Part shown: positions 1 to 6,479 of the stretch, piece by piece
Layout: every line of letters starts with the position of its first letter
Numbering within the stretch: position 1 is the first letter of the stretch
Assembly: GCA_016870855.1 (NCBI GenBank)
Contig: VGAF01000061.1
Coordinates: 1-6,898 of the forward strand
Length of the DNA: 6,898 nt
Reading direction: 5' to 3'
Source: Actinomycetota bacterium
GTDB lineage: Bacteria > Actinomycetota > Actinomycetes > Nanopelagicales > Nanopelagicaceae
Translations under genes and position numbers: made by a program
The notes under the pieces: model-generated
The model's input: the letters and a program-made list of their open reading frames with translations, nothing else
Databases searched by the model: none
Told to the model about the DNA's origin: nothing

Positions 1-1
1 T

Positions 2-205
2 GCCAAACTTCGTGGCTCGCTGCTAAGCGAGAAGGATAAGTTGGCTCAGTACACAATCGTCGAGAAGGAGATCATGAAGGATGCTTTGACTCTCCCGATC
101 TTCCAGCACCCAGGCGTTACAGCTGTCAATGCGAAGCTGCAGAACGTCAAGCCAAATCCACTATCACCACAGTTGGTTTGGAATTACTGGGAGTGGAAGT
201 ACTAA
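2..205 (+). CDS. C-terminal end of oligopeptide-type ABC transporter substrate-binding protein (5' part outside window)
   Basis: The reading frame enters at base 2 and runs 67 codons to a TAA at 203-205. It matches the C-terminal end of family-5 (OppA/DppA-like) solute-binding proteins: a helix rich in K/E/D (visible residues 10-27), then DALTLPIFQHPGV (about 28-40), then a closing strand ending in WNYWEWKY just before the stop. In this family the segment packs against the ligand-binding lobe, and the whole protein is an extracytoplasmic lipoprotein that hands substrate to the permeases. The two permease genes and the ATPase gene downstream on the same strand support the assignment. The N-terminal signal sequence and ligand pocket are not visible, so the ligand (di/oligopeptide or another small molecule) cannot be read. 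No specific gene symbol is justified. Confidence 0.85.
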   Translation, partial: AKLRGSLLSEKDKLAQYTIVEKEIMKDALTLPIFQHPGVTAVNAKLQNVKPNPLSPQLVWNYWEWKY

Positions 206-249
206 TTCACCCTGAAAAAGGGCTGATCTAGTAATAACTAAGCAGTAAT

Positions 250-286
250 TTAAGTGGCACGCGGGTTAAACTCGGGTGCCACTTAA
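250..286 (+). terminator. Strong stem-loop between binding-protein gene and permease genes (attenuator or mRNA 3'-end stabiliser)
   Basis: The arms TTAAGTGGCAC (250-260) and GTGCCACTTAA (276-286) are perfect inverted repeats of 11 bp. Four inner pairs (262-265 with 271-274, one of them G-T) can extend the stem past a G-G mismatch to a 5-nt loop. No T-run follows on either strand, so it is not a textbook Rho-independent terminator. In binding-protein operons such a hairpin often caps the abundant binding-protein mRNA and lowers expression of the permeases; that role is inferred. The rest of the 206-336 gap shows no gene and no convincing -35/-10 promoter. Confidence 0.5.
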
Positions 287-295
287 CACATGTGT
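286..295. promoter_or_regulatory. 10-bp palindrome, possible operator half-site region
   Basis: ACACATGTGT is a perfect 10-bp palindrome directly after the large stem-loop and about 40 nt before the permease start. A short palindrome upstream of a transport operon could be a regulator-binding site, but ten bases can occur by chance, no matching copy was noticed elsewhere in the window, and no regulator gene is present. Confidence 0.15.
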
Positions 296-336
296 GGGCA
301 AGTTTTGATAGCGGAAAAGAAGAGGGGTTCTGAGGA

Positions 337-1881
337 ATGTTGGCTTATGTAATGCGCCGTATCGGAGCGCTATTCATCATCCTCTTTGGCTCTAGCTTCC
401 TTCTATTCAACTTAGCGGCGTTATCTACTGATCCAATCGCAGAACTTCGATTAAGCGATGCTCCAAATAAGGAGCAGTTGATAGTCAGTTTGACTCGCGA
501 GTTGCGACTGGACCTTCCAGCTCCAGTTCGTTATTTCATTTGGCTGCGGGGAGTTCTCGGCGTCTTTGTCGGAAACCCAAACTTTGGATTAACACGCGAG
601 CAAGAGCCCGTTATAAATGCAATTTCGGGGGCTATTCCGGTAACTATCCGCCTTGTCTTTGTAGCAACAATCGTTGCAATTGTTCTTGGTATTTCTCTAG
701 GAATCACCTCTGCGCTCCGTCAGTACACTCGTTTTGATTACGGAATGACCTTCTTTGCCTTCCTTCTTTACTCTCTACCAATTTTCTGGGTCGCAGTTCT
801 ATTGAAGCAGTACTTGGCGATTGACTTCAACGACTTCTTAGTTAATGCAACGATATCGCCGCCCTGGATAATTTTTTTTAGCGCCGCGACCGGATTCTTC
901 TGGGCAGCAATCTTTAGCGGAACGCGTAAGCGAGTCGTTCAAATCTTCATTGGAGTTTTCATCGCGAACTCACTGCTTTTGACGGCGATAAGTGCAACGA
1001 AATGGTTTGCCTACCCAAGGCTCGGTCCGATTGCAATCGCAATCCTTGGGGTTGGAATCGCACTCGGTGTTACCTATCTATCGGTAGGCCTCCAAGCCAC
1101 TGCCGCGGTAAAGACATCGTTAATGATGGCCGGGTTTGGAACGATTTCATATTTCCCTGCCCAAGCAGTCCTCAATTCAGATCGCCCAAGACTTGGACTT
1201 CTAGTTCTATTCGTGGTGCTTGTGGCGGTCTCCGTCGCAGGTTCTTATGTATTTTCGCGAATCGACCGCGGCCCAATCATTCGCACTAGTTTGATTACCT
1301 CAACTCTCATCGGTTTATTAATTTTGGTCGATCGCTTAATGCAGGCTTGGCGCCCATTTGTCGAAAGCGATGATGTCAACTATCGCCCAGTTGCCACAAT
1401 CGGCCAATCCACGATTTGGCTATCAGAAGTTCCATTCTGGGTGAGAGTACTTGACCAAGTAATGCATTTGATTCTTCCGACGATTGCGCTCACCTTAATT
1501 TCATTCGCTGGATATATCCGCTTCTCGCGCGGAACTCTTCTAGATGTCTTAAATCAGGATTACATCCGCACCGCACGAGCAAAAGGTCTTAATGAGCGCA
1601 CCGTGATTATGCGCCATGCCTTTAGAAATACGATGATTCCATTGACCACAATTATGGTGGCCGACTTTGCCGGAATCGTTGGCGGAGCGATTATTACGGA
1701 ACGAGTCTTTGCCTGGCAGGGCATGGGAACGCTCTTTAACAAGGCGATTGTTAGCTTTGACCTTAATCTCTTGATGGGAGTTTCGATATTCCTCTCAACC
1801 CTCGCGATTCTTGCCAACTTAGTTGCTGATCTTCTCTATTCCGCTCTTGATCCACGTATTCGAGTAGGAGCTGGCAAATAA
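337..1881 (+). CDS. Oligopeptide-type ABC transporter permease, DppB/OppB-like, with large multi-helix insertion
   Basis: A membrane subunit of 514 residues, pairing with the next gene to form the importer channel. The N-terminus (MLAYVMRRIG, helix about 10-29) and the LRLDLPAPVRYFIW segment (about 57-69) are typical of the OppB/DppB group. Core helices lie near 104-127, 138-160, 376-394, 432-456 and 475-501. The EAA coupling loop that docks on the ATPase is at about 408-436 (YIRTARAKGLNE followed by RHAFRNTMIPL), and the protein ends in LYSALDPRIRV, a family ending. Usual family length is about 300-340. The excess is one insertion at about 166-368 carrying some six additional hydrophobic helices (near 176-194, 201-219, 229-250, 258-279, 286-305, 316-335). 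From memory, similar long forms occur in other Actinobacteria. The ATG at 337 is preceded by AGAGGGG (321-327). The stop overlaps the next ATG by 1 nt. Confidence 0.93.
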   Translation: MLAYVMRRIGALFIILFGSSFLLFNLAALSTDPIAELRLSDAPNKEQLIVSLTRELRLDLPAPVRYFIWLRGVLGVFVGNPNFGLTREQEPVINAISGAIPVTIRLVFVATIVAIVLGISLGITSALRQYTRFDYGMTFFAFLLYSLPIFWVAVLLKQYLAIDFNDFLVNATISPPWIIFFSAATGFFWAAIFSGTRKRVVQIFIGVFIANSLLLTAISATKWFAYPRLGPIAIAILGVGIALGVTYLSVGLQATAAVKTSLMMAGFGTISYFPAQAVLNSDRPRLGLLVLFVVLVAVSVAGSYVFSRIDRGPIIRTSLITSTLIGLLILVDRLMQAWRPFVESDDVNYRPVATIGQSTIWLSEVPFWVRVLDQVMHLILPTIALTLISFAGYIRFSRGTLLDVLNQDYIRTARAKGLNERTVIMRHAFRNTMIPLTTIMVADFAGIVGGAIITERVFAWQGMGTLFNKAIVSFDLNLLMGVSIFLSTLAILANLVADLLYSALDPRIRVGAGK

Positions 1882-2981
1882 TGGCTAAGAAGAAGAGCTC
1901 TGCATCCGAGGTAGAACAAGCACAAGTTGATGCTGGCGAAAATGCCATCTTTAACAAAGAGACTGAAGGCTTAAGCCAGAGCCAGATCGTATTTCGCCGC
2001 TTCGTTCGCCACCGTGCGGCGATGATCGCAGTCATAGTCCTTTTTTCTATCATCACCTTGGTCTACACAGCCCTTGATTGGCGAATCGGATCAAAAGAAG
2101 ACCCATACATAATCCCGGGTTGGTGGAAGTACAACTTTGAAGATATGCCTCCGTTGCTATTTGAAGATTGCCCTGGTGGATCTGTTGGATGCCCAACTAT
2201 TGATGCAATCCCATTCTTAGATGGCGATGGAGTAAAGATGGGTGAACATCCATTTGGCCAAGACGATATTGGCCGCGATTACTTCGCTCTTGTAATGCGT
2301 GGGGCACAACGCTCACTTCTAGTTATGTTCATCATTGGCTTGATCGCAGCAACTCTTGGAACCGTAATCGGTGCAGTAGCTGGCTACTTCCGCGGTTGGG
2401 TTGATGCGATCTTGATGCGACTCGTTGACTTCATCATCACGATTCCGGTAATCATCATCGGTTCAGTCATTGGTTATCACTACGGCAATAAGGGAGCTGC
2501 CTTCCTAGCCGTCTTATTGGGCTTCTTTGCTTGGACCGGACTCTCGCGTCTAGTTCGAGGGGAATTCTTAACCTTACGTGAACGCGAATTCGTAGACGCA
2601 GCCCGGGTTGCGGGCGCAAGTAATCGTCGAGTTATCTTTAAGCACATTCTTCCTAATGCGATTGGCGTGATTATTGTTTCAGTCACTCTTCTAATGTCTG
2701 GAGCGATACTTCTTGAGACGGCGCTGAGCTTCCTCGGCTTTGGAGTTACCGCCCCGGATGTTTCGCTAGGTCTTTTGATTTCGACCTATCAGGATGCCTT
2801 CACAACCCGTCCATGGCTATTCTGGTATCCAGGTCTTTTCATTATCGCTATTGCGCTCTGTATTAACTTCATTGGGGATGGGCTACGTGATGCCTTTGAT
2901 CCGCGCCAGCGCCGTCGCCTCACAAGAAAAGATAAAGAGAATGCGCGCATGATGAAGAATCGTTCTGAGGTAGCTTCGTGA
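1881..2981 (+). CDS. Oligopeptide-type ABC transporter permease, DppC/OppC-like
   Basis: The second channel subunit, 366 residues. A polar N-terminal tail (1-45) leads to helix 1 (about 47-65). An extracytoplasmic loop of nearly 60 residues follows, and then the family motif HPFGQDDIGRDYF (123-135). Further helices are near 145-169, 183-198, 205-223, 261-285 and 313-335. The EAA coupling loop is at about 237-265 (FVDAARVAGASNRR then KHILPNAIG). LLETALSFLGFG (about 277-288) and GDGLRDAFDPR near the C-terminus are typical of DppC. The loop carries two cysteines (97 and 104) that could form a disulfide outside the membrane; that is inference. Translation begins at an ATG sharing one base with the previous stop (TAATG) and has an SD-like TAGGAG at 1865-1870, so the two permeases are coupled. 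The basic C-terminal tail (341-366) is longer than usual. Confidence 0.94.
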   Translation: MAKKKSSASEVEQAQVDAGENAIFNKETEGLSQSQIVFRRFVRHRAAMIAVIVLFSIITLVYTALDWRIGSKEDPYIIPGWWKYNFEDMPPLLFEDCPGGSVGCPTIDAIPFLDGDGVKMGEHPFGQDDIGRDYFALVMRGAQRSLLVMFIIGLIAATLGTVIGAVAGYFRGWVDAILMRLVDFIITIPVIIIGSVIGYHYGNKGAAFLAVLLGFFAWTGLSRLVRGEFLTLREREFVDAARVAGASNRRVIFKHILPNAIGVIIVSVTLLMSGAILLETALSFLGFGVTAPDVSLGLLISTYQDAFTTRPWLFWYPGLFIIAIALCINFIGDGLRDAFDPRQRRRLTRKDKENARMMKNRSEVAS

Positions 2982-3637
2982 TACGACTAGCCATTGAAAA
3001 TCAACGCGATGATTCCGATAGTAAAGATGGTCGCATTGATAATTACTGCAGAAAAATTGAATTGGACTCCATATTCCATAGTGGATTTGGTCTGGAAGCG
3101 TTGAAATTGATCGATTCGACTCCTAGCGATAGCCGCGGCGGCTCCAGAGTTAGTGCGAGGGCTATCACCGGCTCTAATGACGTTGCTCTCCTTCAAGTTG
3201 AGTCCGCGCATCTCGCTCTGATGGATAGTGCGGCTGTGGTAGCGACCCGGAGCGGGAGCTGCGAAAGCTTGGATCTTTCCCTTCTTGCCTTTTCGATCGT
3301 GGGTAACGATGCTCATTGTGTAACGAGTCTCGATTTCTTCAACATCTTGCCAACCAATCACATGGCGGGAGAGTGGGTTAATGATGACGAGTCCCTCGTC
3401 GTAGAAAACCACGGCGGGATGGAGAAAGAGTTGGTAGGCAAGAGCGCAACCAAATGTGCACCAGATCGCAGCAACGAGTCCGCTAGTGAAGCCGTAATCA
3501 AGGAAATTTACGTAAGCCAGGGCGCTAAAGAGAAAGAAGCCCAAGAAGGCAAAGAGATAGGAGCTCGTAGGTCGGAAGAGCTCGCGATTGGTCATGTCGA
3601 TATCTTCTCACGCGCAACAGAAATGAGAGCCGCCTGA
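2978..3637 (+). other. Sense-strand open frame across the antisense PH-domain gene; doubtful as a protein gene
   Basis: A GTG-started frame of 219 codons stays open across the whole region that encodes the PH-domain protein on the other strand. Its GTG overlaps the permease stop (GTGA, 2978-2981) and its TGA overlaps the ATPase ATG (TGATG, 3635-3639), as expected for a coupled operon gene. The product has no hydrophobic core, no domain I recognise and an odd hydrophilic composition. Its codons are exact reverse complements of those of the - strand gene, so most of its sequence is dictated by that gene. It is more likely a shadow or a frame kept open for mRNA reasons than a functional protein. 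Confidence 0.25.
2987..3595 (-). CDS. Membrane-anchored PH-domain-like protein, actinobacterial type, antisense inside the transporter operon
   Basis: A 202-residue protein of unknown function. Two hydrophobic helices (about 12-31 and 37-56) precede a compact beta-rich segment (about 61-115) with PAVVFYDEGLVIINPL and then HVIGWQDVEEIE. This is the strand-turn-strand plus W-x-D/E-I pattern of small bacterial PH domains that follow a two-helix anchor in Actinobacteria. A charged region (about 116-175) leads to a C-terminal hydrophobic helix (about 180-199). A hairpin-anchored PH domain facing the cytoplasm is the simplest topology, but this is inferred. The start is the ATG at 3593-3595, because an in-frame TGA lies at 3608-3610; a weak GAGAAG lies upstream. 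Its stop is 5 nt from the permease stop. Only 41 nt separate its start from the divergent ATPase start, and I see no clear promoter there, so its promoter may lie inside the ATPase gene. Confidence 0.85.
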   Translation of the reverse strand: MTNRELFRPTSSYLFAFLGFFLFSALAYVNFLDYGFTSGLVAAIWCTFGCALAYQLFLHPAVVFYDEGLVIINPLSRHVIGWQDVEEIETRYTMSIVTHDRKGKKGKIQAFAAPAPGRYHSRTIHQSEMRGLNLKESNVIRAGDSPRTNSGAAAAIARSRIDQFQRFQTKSTMEYGVQFNFSAVIINATIFTIGIIALIFNG

Positions 3638-5274
3638 TGAGCGAAGCAGTCCTACAAGTACGCGACTTCACAGTTGAGTTCTGGGTAGATGGCGTTTGGT
3701 ACCCAGCCGCTATCAAGATGAACTTTGATGTTCACGCTGGAAAGACGCTCGCAATCGTGGGTGAATCTGGTTCTGGAAAATCTACGACCGCAATGGGTCT
3801 GATGGATCTTCTCGCCTCAAATGCACGTATGACTGGAAGCGTGAAGGTAAAGGGTCAAGAGATCCTCGGCCTTCCCAAGTCTCAGCTTCGTAAGTATCGC
3901 GGCCGGGAGGTTGCATATATTTTCCAGGAGCCGATGACAGCTTTGAATCCGGTCTACACAATCGGATTCCAAATCGTTGAAACCCTCCGTAATCACTTTG
4001 ATATGGGCCCTAAGGAAGCACGGGCTCGCGCAATTGAGTTGATTTCACTCGTTGAAATTCCAAATCCTGAAGGTTCCTTCGATAAGTATCCACACCAACT
4101 TTCTGGCGGACAACGTCAGCGCGCGATGATCGCCCAATCTCTTGCTTGCGACCCAGGTCTACTAGTGGCCGATGAGCCAACCACAGCGCTAGATGTAACA
4201 GTCCAGGCTGAAATCCTTGATTTGATGCGTGGGCTTCGTGAGAAATTGAACTCTGCAATTCTTCTCATCACCCACGATATGGGCGTTGTTGCCGATATGG
4301 CCGATGAAATCCTTGTAATGAAGGATGGCTTAACGGTTGAGCATGGCAGCGCTGACCAGATCTTCAACCGCCCAACCCATCCATACACCCAGTCGCTCTT
4401 GGCCTCGGTTCCAAAGTTAGGAACAAGTAAGAAGCGCGCTGCGGTAGATACCGCTAAGCAGCCGGTAATGAAGATGGAGAACGTCACTATCGCTTATCCA
4501 AAGCGCGGTCGAGTTCCTGAGTTCGTAGCCGTTAAGGATTTCTCACTTGAAATCTTCCCAGGCGAAATTGTGGGACTAGTTGGCGAATCAGGTTCCGGCA
4601 AAACAACGGTGGGACGTGCCGCTATCGGCTTACTTCCGGTTAAAGCCGGACGACTTGAAATTGTTGGAAAAGATATTTCAAAAGCGACTCAAAAAGAGCT
4701 CTTCCCAATCCGTCGCCACACCGGAATTGTTTTCCAGGATCCAGCTTCATCGCTAAATCCTCGCCTTCCGATTGGCGAATCAATCGGAGAGCCAATCTTC
4801 ATCGCTGGCCTTGCCAAGGGCGATGAATTGAATAAGAAGGTAGAAGATTTGTTGGAGCAGGTCGAGTTACCACGCTCCTACAGAAATCGATTCCCGCATG
4901 AGTTATCTGGTGGACAACGCCAGCGCGTTGGTATTGCGCGCGCCCTTGCGTTAACTCCAGATCTATTGATTGCTGATGAACCAACTTCAGCCCTTGATGT
5001 TTCAGTTCAAGCACGTTTCTTGGATCTCTTGTTAGATCTCCAAGATAAGTTGAAGTTTGCTTGCCTCTTTATTAGCCACGACCTTGCGGTTGTCGACATC
5101 CTTGCCCACCGGATCGCGGTTATGCAGGATGGAAGACTCGTTGAAGTGGGCGAGCGCGATGCAATCTTGAAGCATGCGAAAGATCCATACACCCAGCGCC
5201 TCATCGCTGCGGTTCCAGTTCCTAATCCAGAAGAACAAAGGAAACGCCGCGAGGAACGTCTCGCTGCTAAGTAA
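3637..5274 (+). CDS. Fused twin-domain oligopeptide-type ABC transporter ATPase (DppD-DppF-like)
   Basis: The cytoplasmic motor of the importer, 545 residues, with both nucleotide-binding domains in one chain instead of separate DppD and DppF subunits. Domain 1 has Walker A GESGSGKST (42-50), Q-loop Gln97, signature LSGGQ (155-159), Walker B LLVADE (175-180) and switch His213. Domain 2 has GESGSGKTT (316-324), Gln367, LSGGQ (423-427), LLIADE (443-448) and His481. Both ATP sites therefore look catalytically intact. Each domain ends in the oligopeptide-type tail (HPYTQSLLASVP at 248-259, DPYTQRLIAAVP at 516-527), but the cysteine-rich extension common after this motif in stand-alone OppD proteins is absent from both. 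The linker is short (about 263-277). The ATG overlaps the TGA of the sense frame before it and has a GAGAG (3625-3629) as a weak ribosome site. The start fits, since the domain begins at residue 5. Confidence 0.96.
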   Translation: MSEAVLQVRDFTVEFWVDGVWYPAAIKMNFDVHAGKTLAIVGESGSGKSTTAMGLMDLLASNARMTGSVKVKGQEILGLPKSQLRKYRGREVAYIFQEPMTALNPVYTIGFQIVETLRNHFDMGPKEARARAIELISLVEIPNPEGSFDKYPHQLSGGQRQRAMIAQSLACDPGLLVADEPTTALDVTVQAEILDLMRGLREKLNSAILLITHDMGVVADMADEILVMKDGLTVEHGSADQIFNRPTHPYTQSLLASVPKLGTSKKRAAVDTAKQPVMKMENVTIAYPKRGRVPEFVAVKDFSLEIFPGEIVGLVGESGSGKTTVGRAAIGLLPVKAGRLEIVGKDISKATQKELFPIRRHTGIVFQDPASSLNPRLPIGESIGEPIFIAGLAKGDELNKKVEDLLEQVELPRSYRNRFPHELSGGQRQRVGIARALALTPDLLIADEPTSALDVSVQARFLDLLLDLQDKLKFACLFISHDLAVVDILAHRIAVMQDGRLVEVGERDAILKHAKDPYTQRLIAAVPVPNPEEQRKRREERLAAK

Positions 5275-5276
5275 TC

Positions 5277-6446
5277 ATGTCTGGAAAACCGGTATCGCTA
5301 GCTGATTTCGGGCTATCTCCTGAGTGGGGATATATGCAACACCAAGATCCAATCCGCTCACTCTCTAGCGCTAATGAAGCATGGGATGAGATGGCTAGAA
5401 ATCTTCCGAAATATCTCATGGCCACAAACTTCCGCAAGCGCGTTGCCGAACTTCCACCATTTGATTTAGGCGCTCTTAAGAGCGAGGGTGAGATTAGACG
5501 TGCGATGTTGGCGCTCTCTTATATCGGCATGGCCTACCAATGGTCTGAAGAAGAAGCTGCCCAGGTAATTCCGTCGGTACTTGCTAAGCCTTGGTATGAA
5601 GTTGCAAAGTTAGTCGGTCGCCCGCCAATCCTTAGCTACGCTACCTACTCAATTGATAATTGGTATCGACTAAGTCCGAGCGCCGGAGTCGAGTGCGGAA
5701 ATATCGCTCTACTTCAATGCTTCCTAGGTGGACAAGATGAAGAGTGGTTCATCATCATCCATATTGATATCGAGAAGAAAGCCGGTATTGCGCTACATGC
5801 AATTGAGTTAGCTCAAAAGGCCGTTGTGGCAAATGATGCTGATGCTCTGGATATTGCTCTTACCCAACTCCGTGATGGCATAAAGAGTATGTATGACGTA
5901 CTGGCTCGGATGCCAGAAAAATGCGATCCATATGTCTATTTCCATCGAGTCCGGCCATACATCTTTGGCTGGCGAAATAATCCGGCGCTTCCAAATGGCG
6001 TTGTATATGAGGGTGTGAGCGAATTAGGCGGAAAGGGAATGAAGTACCGCGGCGAGACCGGCGCCCAGAGCGCGATTGTTCCTGCTTTAGATGGCGTCCT
6101 CGGAATTGAACATGAGCGCGATGAACTACGTGAATATCTAATGGAGATGCGTGAATACATGCCGCCAAAGCATGTGAAGTTTATTGAAGCGGTGGAAAAC
6201 GGCCCGAGCGTTCGTGAATTTGTTACTAAGTTGGGCCGCGGCTCTACCTCAGAACTCTTCAATCAATCCGTTGATCTCGTTGGGGACTTCCGGGCCATGC
6301 ACCTTGAGTATGCCGGTCAATACATCCACGCCCAAGCTCAAAAAGCCCCTGGAAACCCTTCAGCTATCGGTACCGGCGGAACACCATTTATGGTCTACCT
6401 TCGCAAACATCGCGACGAGACCCGCCAGCAAACTGTTACCAAATAG
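5277..6446 (+). CDS. Indoleamine 2,3-dioxygenase family heme protein
   Basis: A predicted cytoplasmic heme enzyme, 389 residues, close to the roughly 400 of human IDO1. The family reaction opens the indole ring of L-tryptophan with O2 to give N-formylkynurenine. Recognised by comparison with human IDO1 recalled from memory: GRPPILSYA (114-122), VRPYIFGWRNNP (225-236), GVVYEG (241-246), GETGAQS (259-265, the flexible substrate loop), MREYMPPKH (291-299), PSVREFV (310-316) and GTGGTP (365-370). His342 in FRAMHLEYAGQYI is the expected proximal heme ligand (human His346), and Arg226 matches substrate-binding Arg231. Phe158 matches Phe163, but His162 stands where human IDO1 has Ser167. The gene starts 2 nt after the ATPase stop with no close ribosome site (a GAGGAA lies about 20 nt upstream), so translation is probably by reinitiation. 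Family assignment is firm; tryptophan as substrate is likely but unproven for bacterial members. Confidence 0.95.
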   Translation: MSGKPVSLADFGLSPEWGYMQHQDPIRSLSSANEAWDEMARNLPKYLMATNFRKRVAELPPFDLGALKSEGEIRRAMLALSYIGMAYQWSEEEAAQVIPSVLAKPWYEVAKLVGRPPILSYATYSIDNWYRLSPSAGVECGNIALLQCFLGGQDEEWFIIIHIDIEKKAGIALHAIELAQKAVVANDADALDIALTQLRDGIKSMYDVLARMPEKCDPYVYFHRVRPYIFGWRNNPALPNGVVYEGVSELGGKGMKYRGETGAQSAIVPALDGVLGIEHERDELREYLMEMREYMPPKHVKFIEAVENGPSVREFVTKLGRGSTSELFNQSVDLVGDFRAMHLEYAGQYIHAQAQKAPGNPSAIGTGGTPFMVYLRKHRDETRQQTVTK

Positions 6447-6455
6447 CTATTTACT

Positions 6456-6479
6456 CCTCATAGCGCCTCGACTATGGGG
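6456..6479 (+). terminator. Weak stem-loop after the dioxygenase gene, possible operon terminator
   Basis: Bases 6456-6463 pair with 6472-6479 (8 bp, one G-T pair, 8-nt loop), 10 nt past the dioxygenase stop. The following + strand bases (TTCTGCTT) are only mildly T-rich. The hairpin lies within the last codons of the convergent protease gene. Convergent genes 11 nt apart would need a stop signal here, but the structure is marginal. A 12-bp palindrome AAATAGCTATTT (6441-6452) spans the dioxygenase stop and could also contribute. Confidence 0.25.

Noticed and set aside
872..879. Run of eight T in the first permease, near the start of its insertion; possible slippage or internal terminator
   Set aside because: It reads naturally as Ile-Phe-Phe in a membrane helix, the frame is intact on both sides, and no GC-rich hairpin directly precedes it. 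Eight bases is a modest slippage risk only.
3596..3636. Possible divergent promoter between the PH-domain gene and the ATPase gene
   Set aside because: No -10 or -35 element of acceptable match and spacing was seen on either strand in these 41 nt; only weak ribosome-site sequences are present. A promoter within the flanking coding regions cannot be excluded.
4116..4487. 123-codon open frame on the - strand inside the ATPase gene
   Set aside because: It lies entirely opposite two-domain ATPase sequence with intact motifs, has no recognisable domain and no ribosome site that stands out; a shadow frame.
5860..6262. Two overlapping - strand open frames (about 100 codons each) inside the dioxygenase gene
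   Set aside because: They are opposite the best-conserved part of the dioxygenase, are rich in Arg/Ser/His as expected of shadows, and match nothing I know.
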